In this document: positions 32,642 through 41,801 of the stretch, one piece after another
Layout: every line of letters starts with the position of its first letter
Numbering within the stretch: position 1 is the first letter of the stretch
Notes under the pieces: model-generated
What the model saw: only the letters and a program-made list of their open reading frames with translations
Databases searched by the model: none
Told to the model about the DNA's origin: nothing
Position numbers and translations under genes: made by a program
From: Citrifermentans bremense R1
Lineage (GTDB): Bacteria > Desulfobacterota > Desulfuromonadia > Geobacterales > Geobacteraceae
Length of the DNA stretch: 64,000 nt
Direction of reading: 5' to 3'
Assembly: GCF_000426865.1 (NCBI RefSeq)
Contig: NZ_AUGE01000002.1
Location: 62,001 to 126,000 of the forward strand

Positions 32642-33661
32642 CTAGCCCCTGCTTTTTGTCCCTGCAATAATCCCGGCTCCGTTGGGAAGCTGGATCGGCA
32701 GGCGATGCACTTCTTTCGCACCCGCACTCTGCAGCATTCTGACGATCTCAGCCTCGCTGTACGACTGCCCCTCGGGGGTGCCAAGCAGCATGTTCAAGGA
32801 GAAGAGCGCGGGGAAGACGGGAGCGTCCCTCGTGTCGTCCAGGATGAACTCCTGGACCAGGACCAGCCCGCCCGGCTCCAAAGCGGTCACCGCCTTCTTC
32901 AGCAGGCTCTCGCAAGCGGCAGGGCCTATGCCGTGCAGCACGTGCGACAGCCACGCCACGTCGAACCCCTCAGGGAGCTCTTCCTTTTCGAAATCTACGT
33001 CGATGAATCCGATCCGGTCCGAAAGTTCGAAGTGCGCCACCGTCTTTTCCGCGAAGCTGCGGGTGGTCGGCAGATCGCAAATAACGGCATCGAGATCGGG
33101 GTTCTGCTTACAGAAATAGATGGCGTAGGTCCCCGGCCCGCCCCCGATGTCGAGGAGGCGGCGGCGCCCGGAAAGATCGATCTGCGGCACCACCCGCGGC
33201 GCGAGCTGCATGGCCAGGTTGAACATCCCCATCAGGAAGCTTTCCCGCGACGACTCGACGTCCTCGTGCGAGACCCTCTCGCGGACCGGCTCGCCCGTGC
33301 GCACGGCCTGGTCCAGGTTGGCCCAGCTCGCCATCAGGTGATGGTGGTGCATGATGATGTGCCCAAGATATTCGTGGGAATTGCGGGACAGATAGGTGGC
33401 GGCGAAGGGGGTGGCAGCGAAATTCTCACCCTGTTTTTCCAGCAGCCCCAACGCCACCAGCGCGTGCAGCAGCATGGAGATGCCTCGTTCGTCGCTCTTT
33501 ACTCTGGCAGCTACTGTTTCGGCAGGGAGCGGACCTTTGTCGAGCTGGCTGAAGACGTCGAGCTTGACGCCGGCATGCAGAGCGCAGGTGCTCCAGTAAC
33601 CTCCAGACAACTCTAGAAGCTCGGGAATGGTCCAGTTCTTTTTTTCCACGTAGCCCTCCAT
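32642..33661 (-). CDS. SAM-dependent O-methyltransferase (class 2, ASMT/hydroxyindole type)
   Basis: 339 residues. An N-terminal winged-helix dimerisation domain (to about residue 95; GYWSTCALHAGVKLDVF) precedes a Rossmann methyltransferase domain with the SAM loop LLDIGGGPGTYA (about 168-179) and LEPGGLVLVQEF. The HVLHGIG segment sits at the usual catalytic-base position. Relatives methylate small-molecule hydroxyls, for example in quinone, crocagin-like or secondary metabolite paths; the substrate cannot be deduced. It is unlinked to a biosynthetic cluster. Confidence 0.82.
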   Translation of the reverse strand: MEGYVEKKNWTIPELLELSGGYWSTCALHAGVKLDVFSQLDKGPLPAETVAARVKSDERGISMLLHALVALGLLEKQGENFAATPFAATYLSRNSHEYLGHIIMHHHHLMASWANLDQAVRTGEPVRERVSHEDVESSRESFLMGMFNLAMQLAPRVVPQIDLSGRRRLLDIGGGPGTYAIYFCKQNPDLDAVICDLPTTRSFAEKTVAHFELSDRIGFIDVDFEKEELPEGFDVAWLSHVLHGIGPAACESLLKKAVTALEPGGLVLVQEFILDDTRDAPVFPALFSLNMLLGTPEGQSYSEAEIVRMLQSAGAKEVHRLPIQLPNGAGIIAGTKSRG

Positions 33662-34065
33662 GAAGATCGTTAATTTGCCGCTCGCAAGTCTATCGGGCTG
33701 CGGCTACTCAGTCAAGGCGGTTGAATAAGGAACACTTAAGCATAGCGGTCGAAATAGCTAGATATAGATCACAGTTACAAGTCACAGCGCATGCTCGATT
33801 AACTGCGTCGAGTATCTGCCGATGCCATAGACAGAGTCGGGACCCCAACGCTTAAAAATCAATCTGAATGTCTCCCTAGAAGATACTTGCGGTCGACGAC
33901 GAATCCTTCTCGCGGTTCCTGTTTCGTCCGTAGCTGGGGGGACATGGCTAGGGGGACAGGCACCTTCGGAGCCAGTCCCCCCGCCAATTCCAAGGAGGGG
34001 GACGCCTGAAACGAAAGATGCCTTCGCGGGAGCGTTCCGCGAAGGCATCTTAAGCTTCGGAGCAC
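33662..34065. other. Intergenic region with a REP-type hairpin and the nrfA terminator
   Basis: No gene is supportable in these 404 bases. At 33951-33981 lies GGGGGACAGGCACC-TTCG-GAGCCAGTCCCCC-type sequence with two A-A mismatches in the stem, a classic dispersed REP form. At 34015-34051 is a perfect 15-bp stem (next entry). The remaining sequence is A/T-richer than the flanking genes and could hold the methyltransferase promoter. Confidence 0.65.
34015..34051 (-). terminator. Terminator hairpin downstream of nrfA
   Basis: AAGATGCCTTCGCGG and its exact complement flank a 7-base loop, 14 bases past the nrfA stop on the minus strand. The following T-run is broken (TTTCGTTTC), so its strength is uncertain. 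Confidence 0.8.
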
Positions 34066-35544
34066 CTATTTCACGATGGGCGCCTTGATCTCATGTTCCG
34101 GTCGGAACGGCAGATGCTTCGTACCGCGGTTGCCGGTGTACTTGGGAAGCTCAAGGTCGACCTGTTCCGGTACCCGCTCCCCCGCCTTTGCCAGCATCTG
34201 GCGCAGGTGCATGTCGGCGGTGGCCGCGTGGCGCGCGGCGTCGTCCAGGACCCGCAGCCCCTCTTTGGGGTTATGGAAGCCGGTGGAGTTCTCGGCGCCT
34301 ACGAAGATAAGGCGGTAAAAGGCCTGCTCGTAATTCTCCCTGGCTATGCCGTAGACCTCGTTGTCGATCTGCTTGCCTGCCGCTTTCGCCTTGTTGGCCA
34401 TCTCGAAAAGCTTGGCGTCGGCTGCGACAGCATACCCGGTTTTCAGGTAGCTGCCGATAAAGCGGTCCTGCATCGCGATCACCTTGGCGCGCAACTCCGG
34501 CGCTTTCTCCTCGTGGCAACCGGCGCACTGCGTCATCTCACCCTTTAGCGGGCTCATGATCCTGTGGTCGGTCAGGCTCTCGTGGCTGACGGTCATCATC
34601 GGCATATGGCAGTCGGCGCAGGTAACGCCAGCGGACCAGTGGGGGCTGTTGTTGGAGTAAAACTCGTATTCGGGGTGCCGTAAAAAGGCGAGCTTGAAGC
34701 CGGTTACCGCCTGGGTCCACTCCAGGTGCGAAGGGGAACTCTTGATGTCCTTGATGATGTTCTCGATCGGTATCCCCCCTTCCCTGCTCCCCGCCCAGGG
34801 AAACACCACGTCCGTCGAATGCATATCCTTGTCCTTGGGGATCATGTAGGTAACGTGGCACTGGGCGCAGACAAGCGTCCTCTTCTGCTCCCTATTGAGT
34901 TTGGCCGGGTCCACCCCGATCTTCCTGAGCGCCTTGCCCAGCGTGAACTCGCGTGAAATTCTCAGCTCCATGCCGCGGTTGTCGTGGCAGTCGATGCAGG
35001 CCACCCCGAGCGTCTGGTTCTGTTTGGGAAGCCTCGCCAGCACTTCCTTGTAAGGGGTCGCGAAGTAGGCTCTCCCCATCTCCTTTTGCAGCTTCGGCGC
35101 GTAGGGGGTTTTGCAGGTGAGGCAGGCGCCCCCGGCCTTGAGCCTGCCGGGATCCACCTCAAGCTGGTCTTGCACCATGTAGTAATGCCCGCGCGGCTCG
35201 TTGTATTCCGCGCCGAACCCCCATCCGCTGTACAAAAGCGCGAGGAATGGGTACTCGTCCAGCTTGTCGCGCCGCTCTTCTCCTACGTCGTACCCGCGTT
35301 TGTACTTGCTCAGGCCTGCCGGAGTCGGCTCGCTGGTGAGCTTCCACTGCTGATAGTGCACCGGGTAGAGCCTCCCCCAATGAGCCGGGTCGATGGCGGC
35401 ATCGGCCGGATCCATAGGCTCGTCTGCCATCTCCGCCGGCGGCCTCGATTCAGCTTTGTTGTGGGTACAGCCGCTCCAGAGCGCCGTCGCTGCCAAAAGG
35501 ACCAAAACCGCGCAACCGCATCGCTTCGCATAGGTGAGACGCAT
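34066..35544 (-). CDS. nrfA: NrfA, ammonia-forming cytochrome c nitrite reductase (pentaheme)
   Basis: 492 residues with an N-terminal export signal and a cysteine at 26 that could be lipidated. Five heme sites are seen: CLTCK (141-145, the lysine-ligated active-site heme), CIDCH (183), CAQCH (226), CADCH (309) and CAGCH (340). RGHYY holds the substrate arginine. NrfA reduces nitrite to ammonium with six electrons in the periplasm. Calcium-ligand positions differ from the usual enzyme: Thr follows CAQCHV, and Arg289 precedes the conserved HPE. No NrfH quinol dehydrogenase gene is adjacent, so the electron donor is not evident. Confidence 0.94.
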   Translation of the reverse strand: MRLTYAKRCGCAVLVLLAATALWSGCTHNKAESRPPAEMADEPMDPADAAIDPAHWGRLYPVHYQQWKLTSEPTPAGLSKYKRGYDVGEERRDKLDEYPFLALLYSGWGFGAEYNEPRGHYYMVQDQLEVDPGRLKAGGACLTCKTPYAPKLQKEMGRAYFATPYKEVLARLPKQNQTLGVACIDCHDNRGMELRISREFTLGKALRKIGVDPAKLNREQKRTLVCAQCHVTYMIPKDKDMHSTDVVFPWAGSREGGIPIENIIKDIKSSPSHLEWTQAVTGFKLAFLRHPEYEFYSNNSPHWSAGVTCADCHMPMMTVSHESLTDHRIMSPLKGEMTQCAGCHEEKAPELRAKVIAMQDRFIGSYLKTGYAVAADAKLFEMANKAKAAGKQIDNEVYGIARENYEQAFYRLIFVGAENSTGFHNPKEGLRVLDDAARHAATADMHLRQMLAKAGERVPEQVDLELPKYTGNRGTKHLPFRPEHEIKAPIVK

Positions 35545-35687
35545 GTCGATACCCCCTTTTCCGTTGGCGTTTGTTCCCGCAGAGCCTGCAGGCTCCGGCA
35601 GGACTTTTCGAGTCTACCATCTGTTTAATCCAAGGGAATTCCCTGCGGGATTTTTAAGGCAAGGAAAGCGAACAAAGAGAGTGCTTG

Positions 35688-38600
35688 CTACTGGCCGTTT
35701 TGCTGCCCCTCGGGGGATTTGGAACCCTTATTCGACAGCGCCTGACTCAACACGGCTCGCAGCGCGGCGAGCGTATAAGGCTTCTGAACGAATCCCTCAA
35801 GCCCTTTGCCGAGGAATTTGCGGGTTACCTCCTGCTCGCTGAAACCGCTGGAGAGGATCACTCTCACCTCCGCGTCCATCTTGCGCAGTTCGTGGAAGGC
35901 CTCTTCGCCGCTTAGGTTGGGCATGTTCAGATCCATCAGGACAAGGGCTATCCCCTCCCCGTGCCTGCGGTACAACTCCAGCGCCTGCCTTCCGTCCGCC
36001 GCAGAGATGACCACAAAGCCCAGTTCGTGCAGCATCGCGCTCGCCACGTCGCGCACGCTTTCCTCGTCGTCGACCAGGAGCACGGTACCCGCCCCCCTCC
36101 AATGCTCTGCCATGTTGACTGCGGCGGTGGGGAGCACTGCTGCCTCAGTGGCGGGGAGCAGGATCTTGAAGCTGCTGCCCTTACCCGGCTCGCTGTAGAC
36201 CTTGATGACTCCCTTGTGCCCGCGCACGATGCCGAGTATGGCCGCCATGCCGAGCCCGCGCCCGGTGAACTTGGTGGTGAAAAAAGGTTCGAAGATCCTG
36301 TCAACGGTCTCCGTGGACATGCCGCAGCCGTTGTCGGTCACCTCGAGATAGACATAACGCCCCTCGAGGAGGTGCTCGTCCAGCCAATTTTCGGCAAGGT
36401 AGTGGCTGTCGCATATCAGGGAGCCGGTCGCTATGGTGATTTCCCCGCTCTTCTCCCCTATTGCCTCCGACGCGTTGATGGCGAGGTTCATGATGATCTG
36501 CCGGATCTGGGTCGGGTCGGCGACGATCCCCGGCAACTCCTCGGCCAGGTGGAAACGGAGCACGGCCTTCTTACTGAGCGACACCTCCAGCATGGAGGTC
36601 ATCTCGCGAACCACCCGGTTCAGGTCCAGCGCCTCCAGGACGAAGCGCCCCTTGCCGGAGTAGGCCAGCATCTGGCGCGCCAGGTCGGCGGCCTTCTCGG
36701 AGGCCTTCTCGATCTGCAGCAGGTGCTGCTTAAGGGGCGAGCCCTGATCAACGCGCTGCAGGGCGAGGCTCGTGTTCCCCATGATGGCTAGGAGGATGTT
36801 GTTGAAGTCGTGCGCTATGCCGCCGGCCAAAACGCCGAGGCTCTCCAGCTTTTGCACGTGCAGCATCTGCTGCTCGCTTCTGTGGCGCTTCTCTTCGGCA
36901 GACTTGAGATCGGTCATGTCGGTGATGGTGGCGACCAGTTCGGCCGGCTTGCCGTCGGGGCCGACCAGCCTGCGTCCGGTCAGGTACCCCCAGAACACGG
37001 TGCCGTCCTTGCGCTGGTAGTGCCTCTCGTAATGAGCCGACTCCAGCTCGCCGGTCAGAAGCAGCCGGAGTGATGTCCCGGCCAACCGACGCTGCTCCGG
37101 CGCGACGTGGCTGCAGTAATCGGAGCCGATCAGTTCCTCCATAGGCATACCGAACATCTCTGCCATGTGCTGGTTGGCGTAGATCACCGCTCCTGCGGGG
37201 TCGACCTGGATCACGCCTGCCTGGATCACGTCGAAGATGATCTGCAGCTTCCCCTCGTTCTCCCGCAAAGCGGCCACGGCCTGCTGCTGTTCGAGCCTCG
37301 CCTTCAAGACCGGCGCGATCTGCGCCCCTATCCCCTGCAGCATCTGCAGGTCCTCTTCCGTGTAGTCGCCGGGGCGGTTGGCGACCATCAAAAGCGCGCT
37401 CGGCTTACCCTGGTAGACCAGGGGGGCCATGAGAAGGCGCTCTACCTCGAAGTGCCAGACGGGCAGGTTCTGCGGATGGTTAGAGTAGCGCGCTTCGCCG
37501 CTGCGCAGCGTCACCCCCCAGAACGTCTCCCCCCAACGTGCCTCCGAAATGACGACGTGGGTGGCCTTCGGGCCGCCGCTGTCGACCGATACAGCCGACA
37601 ATACCAGGGCTCCGGCATCGTCCAGATAGCCGACCAGGCCCTGGGGGCTATCCATAACCTCGAGCAGCGCCACCAGGAGTTCCTGGTACATCTGCTGCTC
37701 TTCGCTGCTGGTCAAAAAAGCCTGTGAGATTCGGTTCAGCGACACGTTGAAGCGCTCGGACCGGCGCAGTATCTGCACGGTTTCCTTGCGTTCGGTGACG
37801 TCGCGCACGCTGCAAAGTACGGCGCTTTCCCCGCGGTAATCTATGACGCGGCTGTCGATCTCCACCGAGATCACCCCGCCCTCCTTCAGACGGTGCTCGG
37901 ATTCCAGGAACCCTTCGCGGTGCTGCGCGATCAGGCGCAGACGCTCCGGGAACGCATCGGCATACCGCGGGCCGACCAGATCGCCGAAGCTCATTGCCAG
38001 AATTTCCTCGCGGCTGAAGCCGCGGGTACGCCAGGCGGCGTCGTTTACCTCCAGGATCTTACCGTCAAGGCTTACCACGAAGACGGAATCGCTGACGCAG
38101 TTCAGAAGTTCCGCGCGGATGGCCAGTTCCTGCTCCGCGATTTTCCGGTCGGTGACGTCCCGGTTGGATACGCGGCGCCCCAGGAAATTCCCGTTGGAAA
38201 AGACGGGGCGGCAGGCGTGATGGATCCAGCGGACAGCGCCGCTTTTGGTGGCGATGCGGAACTCGATGGAGTCCGGAGGCGACCCCGCCACGCCCTGTTC
38301 AAGGTGATTTGCGAATGCTTCACTGTCATCAGGATGAACCAGGCGCTGCGCCAGTTCGCTGTCGTCCATGAATTCCTGGGCGCTATAACCGGTAATATCT
38401 AAGCAGGAGGGAGAGACGTAGCGCATCTCCCCTTGCTGGTCTTTCCAGTACTCCCAATCCTGGGTCCAGTCGCAAACGGTGCGGAACTTTTCTTCACCGG
38501 CGCGCAGTTCCTCCTCGTAATCGTGCCGGCGCCGCACCGATGCCAGGATCCCCCCGCTTCCCACAGCCCAGAGCAAAAAGTAAGCGGCCGAGAATGTCTT

Positions 38601-39242
38601 CCTGGTCTGGCTGTCGGCCTTGAAATACCCCTCAAGCGGTATGGAGATGACGATGCCGCCCAGCAGATCACCTTTTTTGTACCCTTGGCCGATATGGCAT
38701 TTGAGGCAGGACTCATCGGCAATGAAGGCGGAGATGAAACGCAGGTAGGGCTTGCCGTTGATGTCGGTGGTATGGGAACGTTCCACCACGCTCCCCTGTT
38801 CGAACTGCATCAGGGACTCGCGCTCCCAGGCATCAGGCGCGTTCTGGGGGTTAAGCGGCTTCAGGCTCACTATCCGGTTGATGATGGGAGTGTCGGTTGC
38901 TTTGGCGATGCCGTCGAAGACCATGCGGGTCATGTAGGCAGGATTGACCAGGGTGAGGTGGATGCCGTCGGTGGTGGCGACGTCGCGCTGCGGCACCTTG
39001 AGGTAGGGGTTCGGGGCGACCTTTTCCTTGAAGGTGTAGACTCCTCCCACCGACGATCCCCAGGCCCGGTAGGCCATGTTCAGACGGAAGTAGTCGCGGG
39101 CCTCGTTTTCCGCCTCCTTCAGCGAGTCCTGATGGTGCAAGAACATGTTGGTCCCGGCAAGAAGTGCAATAAAAACAGTCCAGGCAGCCAGCGGCAGCAC
39201 TGCCCTCCTTAAATACACCTGCCAGTCCAAAGCGCTTTTCAT
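35688..39242 (-). CDS. Hybrid sensor histidine kinase with periplasmic c-heme domain
   Basis: About 1184 residues from ATG 39242. A membrane helix (about 12-32) and a second (213-235) enclose a periplasmic DUF3365/Tll0287-type domain containing CLKCH (179-183), a c-type heme site. The cytoplasmic part has PAS domains, one at about 250-375 and another to about 500, a GAF domain at about 520-690, a further PAS, a HisKA box (GGIAHDFNNILLAIMG), an HATPase domain and a C-terminal receiver with phospho-acceptor Asp in LVLMDLNMP. It may sense redox state, NO or a ligand at the heme. It follows a PAS-GGDEF gene and precedes nrfA on the same strand. Confidence 0.93.
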   Translation of the reverse strand: MKSALDWQVYLRRAVLPLAAWTVFIALLAGTNMFLHHQDSLKEAENEARDYFRLNMAYRAWGSSVGGVYTFKEKVAPNPYLKVPQRDVATTDGIHLTLVNPAYMTRMVFDGIAKATDTPIINRIVSLKPLNPQNAPDAWERESLMQFEQGSVVERSHTTDINGKPYLRFISAFIADESCLKCHIGQGYKKGDLLGGIVISIPLEGYFKADSQTRKTFSAAYFLLWAVGSGGILASVRRRHDYEEELRAGEEKFRTVCDWTQDWEYWKDQQGEMRYVSPSCLDITGYSAQEFMDDSELAQRLVHPDDSEAFANHLEQGVAGSPPDSIEFRIATKSGAVRWIHHACRPVFSNGNFLGRRVSNRDVTDRKIAEQELAIRAELLNCVSDSVFVVSLDGKILEVNDAAWRTRGFSREEILAMSFGDLVGPRYADAFPERLRLIAQHREGFLESEHRLKEGGVISVEIDSRVIDYRGESAVLCSVRDVTERKETVQILRRSERFNVSLNRISQAFLTSSEEQQMYQELLVALLEVMDSPQGLVGYLDDAGALVLSAVSVDSGGPKATHVVISEARWGETFWGVTLRSGEARYSNHPQNLPVWHFEVERLLMAPLVYQGKPSALLMVANRPGDYTEEDLQMLQGIGAQIAPVLKARLEQQQAVAALRENEGKLQIIFDVIQAGVIQVDPAGAVIYANQHMAEMFGMPMEELIGSDYCSHVAPEQRRLAGTSLRLLLTGELESAHYERHYQRKDGTVFWGYLTGRRLVGPDGKPAELVATITDMTDLKSAEEKRHRSEQQMLHVQKLESLGVLAGGIAHDFNNILLAIMGNTSLALQRVDQGSPLKQHLLQIEKASEKAADLARQMLAYSGKGRFVLEALDLNRVVREMTSMLEVSLSKKAVLRFHLAEELPGIVADPTQIRQIIMNLAINASEAIGEKSGEITIATGSLICDSHYLAENWLDEHLLEGRYVYLEVTDNGCGMSTETVDRIFEPFFTTKFTGRGLGMAAILGIVRGHKGVIKVYSEPGKGSSFKILLPATEAAVLPTAAVNMAEHWRGAGTVLLVDDEESVRDVASAMLHELGFVVISAADGRQALELYRRHGEGIALVLMDLNMPNLSGEEAFHELRKMDAEVRVILSSGFSEQEVTRKFLGKGLEGFVQKPYTLAALRAVLSQALSNKGSKSPEGQQNGQ

Positions 39243-39334
39243 GGCACAAGCCTCGGGCGGTAAGTAAAGCAAAGGTCGAAGCGGCCGGCCAGGGAGCCAG
39301 CTCTTTGTCTGCGACGCTTAGCCTGGTCGGGACG

Positions 39335-40237
39335 TCAGCCGATGGTAAGACGGTTTTTGCCGGCGCCCTTGCTTTGGTACATGAGGAGGTCGGCGCGCTG
39401 CAGCAAAGACTGAAGCGTGTCTTCCGGAAGCGCCATGGTAGCGCCGATGGAGATGGTTACCCTGAGCCTCTCCTCCCCTACCAGCAGGAAGGACTTCTCC
39501 ACCAGCTTGCGCAGGCGCTGGCCCATGTGCTTCAGATTGGCGGCGGTGACGTTGCGCACGATCCCTACGAATTCCTCCCCTCCCCAGCGACCGTAGAGGT
39601 CGAAGGGACGGGAGTTGGCGCTCAGGGTTCCACCCACGAAGCTGAGCACGCGGTCTCCGGTTTCGTGGCCGTAGTCGTCGTTCACCCTTTTGAAATCGTC
39701 GAGATCCATGAACAGGACCCCGAAAGGGATGTCGTAGCGGCTCATCTCTTCGAGGCGCGCTTCGAGCTCACGCTCCAGGTAGCGGCGGTTGGCGAGCTGG
39801 GTCAGTTCGTCCAGAAGCGCAAGCTTCTCCAGTTCCAGCAGTCGCAGTTCATTCGCTGCCTTGTTGCTGCTGTCCGAGAACATCTCCACGCCGCCGATTA
39901 CCTCCCCCTTGTCGTCGGTCAGGGGGACCACCCGCACCGAAACCGGGATCCGGTGCCCGTTTTTGTGGTGCAGGAAGAGTTCGGCATCGTGGACCATCCC
40001 GGAATCGATGGTCGCGGCAAGCGGACAGGAACTGTTGCAGAGGTTTTGCCCTATGTCGTCGACATGGCAAAGGATGTTGTCGGCACAGCGCTTCGAGATG
40101 ACCTCTTCGGAGGTGAATCCTGATAAGCGCTCGGCTGCGCGGTTCCAAAAGACTACCTTGCGGTCGCGATCCACGATGTAGAGCCCGTCACGCAGATCGT
40201 CGATAATCTTCTTGTAGGACTGCTTGCTAAGGTACAC
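39335..40237 (-). CDS. PAS-GGDEF diguanylate cyclase
   Basis: 300 residues. A PAS domain (about 8-125) contains an unusual cysteine-rich stretch (CADNILCHVDDIGQNLCNSSCP) and is joined by a helical linker to a GGDEF domain with the intact active-site motif GRWGGEEF. It should make cyclic di-GMP in response to the PAS input. There is no membrane helix. The hybrid kinase gene starts 92 bases downstream, so both may belong to one signalling unit. I saw no cyclic-di-GMP riboswitch in the window. Confidence 0.93.
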   Translation of the reverse strand: MYLSKQSYKKIIDDLRDGLYIVDRDRKVVFWNRAAERLSGFTSEEVISKRCADNILCHVDDIGQNLCNSSCPLAATIDSGMVHDAELFLHHKNGHRIPVSVRVVPLTDDKGEVIGGVEMFSDSSNKAANELRLLELEKLALLDELTQLANRRYLERELEARLEEMSRYDIPFGVLFMDLDDFKRVNDDYGHETGDRVLSFVGGTLSANSRPFDLYGRWGGEEFVGIVRNVTAANLKHMGQRLRKLVEKSFLLVGEERLRVTISIGATMALPEDTLQSLLQRADLLMYQSKGAGKNRLTIG

Positions 40238-40382
40238 GAACCGGCTCCTTGGCTGATGACGCGAAATTAAAGAGGATTCGCCAACTGGCTAATGAGTATA
40301 GTGCGCCTGCTGTAGGATGTCAAAATCCCTGAAAATATTCCTGGGTTCCCAATCCCCCTTTCTCCTTTCTCGAACAAAACGA

Positions 40383-41699
40383 TCATTTGCTGCCGACTTT
40401 TCTCATAGCGGCAAGGTAATTGGCGGTAAAGATGTAATCGTCGCGGTAGTCTATTCGCCCGTCCCCGTTCAGGTCGCGCCTCTTGATCGCCGCTTCCCCT
40501 TTGGCAGGTTTCAGGTAGGACTCGAAATCGGCCTCGGTGACCTTCCCGGAGCCGTCGAGGTCCACGTCCGCGGCCGGCGCCAACGCGAGAGGGCATTGCC
40601 GAATACCGTCAAGGAGCATTACCACCAGCGCGCTCTCGGCACCGGGATCAGGTTTCACCTCCAAGAGCCAGCCATCCTGCCCGGCCCGGAAAGAGACAGC
40701 CTGGCACCCTTGGAAGGCGAAGTTGGGCGCCTTGTCGCCGTTGCCCGGGATGGTCAGGGCAAGGACGGAGCCCGGGGTGCTGATCCCAACCGCCGGTTCC
40801 TGGCGAAAGCACTGGTTCATCCCCGGGGCGAAGAGCGAGATGAAGCCGGCGGCGCTCCTTTGCCCGGTGTAGGTGCGGAAGTGCTCCAGCACGCTCGCCG
40901 CCTCTATGGGCGCAGCGGTAGCAGGATCTGCCGCGGGCACGTTATCCGGCGGAACGGTTTCCGCCGGAGCTTTTTCAGCCGGGGGACGACTGACAGTCGG
41001 CGTCTGCTTTATCTCGGCTGGCGCGAGCGGCGCATCCCCCTCCTGGGTGGCGCCGCCGGGGGTTACTCCTCCACCCGGCAAGGCAGGCGCTTCGCCTGCG
41101 GGAAGCGAGACGCTCCCGCCGAGAATCCTTGCGCCGGCTCGCACCGGGGTCGCCACCGGTTCGGCAACTGCGTCTAACTCGCCGCCAGGGGGGGCGGAAT
41201 CCGCGACCGGGGCGGTCGCAGCGGCCGGGGCGGCAGCGGGTGGCTGCACCGTGTCGGTACTGCTTCCGGCATAAAGGAGCACCGCCTGTTTCGACCCAAG
41301 CGTGTCGATGATGCTCCCCCTCGCGCTGATTTGCCCGATGTCGCCCCCTTGCCTATCGAAGAAGAGGGTGGCGATCGGGCCGTTGCCGTTGATGGCGGGG
41401 GCCCCGATGATCGAAACCAACAAGGTGCCGGCATCGTTGCGGTTGAGCGCGGTGACGGCGCCCCTGGCGAGCGGTCCCTGGGTCAGGCGCGGGTTGGTAA
41501 GCCTCGCGCTGTCATAGCTGATGGTGAGGTCGACGCCTGCGACGCTGGTGAAACCGGTCCCCTGCAGCACGAAGGAGCCGCTGCCGGCAGGGATCAGCGA
41601 GAGTACCGGCGCGGCGGATGTCCGCTGCGGCAGCAAGAGCGGAAGGCAAAACAAGAGGGAGCCGAGGAGGACTCCCCGTAGCGAATAGCGCTGGCACAT
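40383..41699 (-). CDS. Exported protein with cohesin-like and dockerin-like domains
   Basis: 438 residues with a signal peptide (GVLLGSLLFCLPLLLP, cleavage near SAA at about 30). A cohesin-type beta domain spans about 30-150 (GVDLTISYDSARLTNP, GPIATLFFDRQGG). A long Pro/Ala-rich linker runs to about 265, followed by an unassigned domain. The C terminus has two EF-hand-like loops, DVDLDGSGKVTEADF and DLNGDGRIDYRDDY, as in type I dockerins. Having both partner modules in one chain suggests self-assembly or binding to other exported proteins. It precedes no cellulosome genes. Confidence 0.8.
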   Translation of the reverse strand: MCQRYSLRGVLLGSLLFCLPLLLPQRTSAAPVLSLIPAGSGSFVLQGTGFTSVAGVDLTISYDSARLTNPRLTQGPLARGAVTALNRNDAGTLLVSIIGAPAINGNGPIATLFFDRQGGDIGQISARGSIIDTLGSKQAVLLYAGSSTDTVQPPAAAPAAATAPVADSAPPGGELDAVAEPVATPVRAGARILGGSVSLPAGEAPALPGGGVTPGGATQEGDAPLAPAEIKQTPTVSRPPAEKAPAETVPPDNVPAADPATAAPIEAASVLEHFRTYTGQRSAAGFISLFAPGMNQCFRQEPAVGISTPGSVLALTIPGNGDKAPNFAFQGCQAVSFRAGQDGWLLEVKPDPGAESALVVMLLDGIRQCPLALAPAADVDLDGSGKVTEADFESYLKPAKGEAAIKRRDLNGDGRIDYRDDYIFTANYLAAMRKVGSK

Positions 41700-41761
41700 G
41701 AGGACCTCGCGGAATAGATAGATGTTGTGCCGCCGGAAGATAAGGCCAGGGCGGCAGCGGT

Positions 41762-41787
41762 CCGGGGAGGGGTTCCCCCCTCCCCGG
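41762..41787. repeat. GC-rich inverted repeat after the multicopper oxidase gene
   Basis: CCGGGGAGGGG and its complement around a TTCC loop, 15 bases beyond the oxidase stop. No T-run follows on the minus strand, so a simple terminator is not certain. Confidence 0.65.
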
Positions 41788-41801
41788 CTTGTCGCTCTTT
41801 T

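Noticed and set aside
35660-35700. Sigma-54 promoter for nrfA (minus-strand CGGCCAGTAGCAAGCA)
   Set aside because: Spacing of GG and GC fits, but the -24 box is CGGCC where TGGCA is expected and it lies within the end of the kinase gene. Too weak to list.
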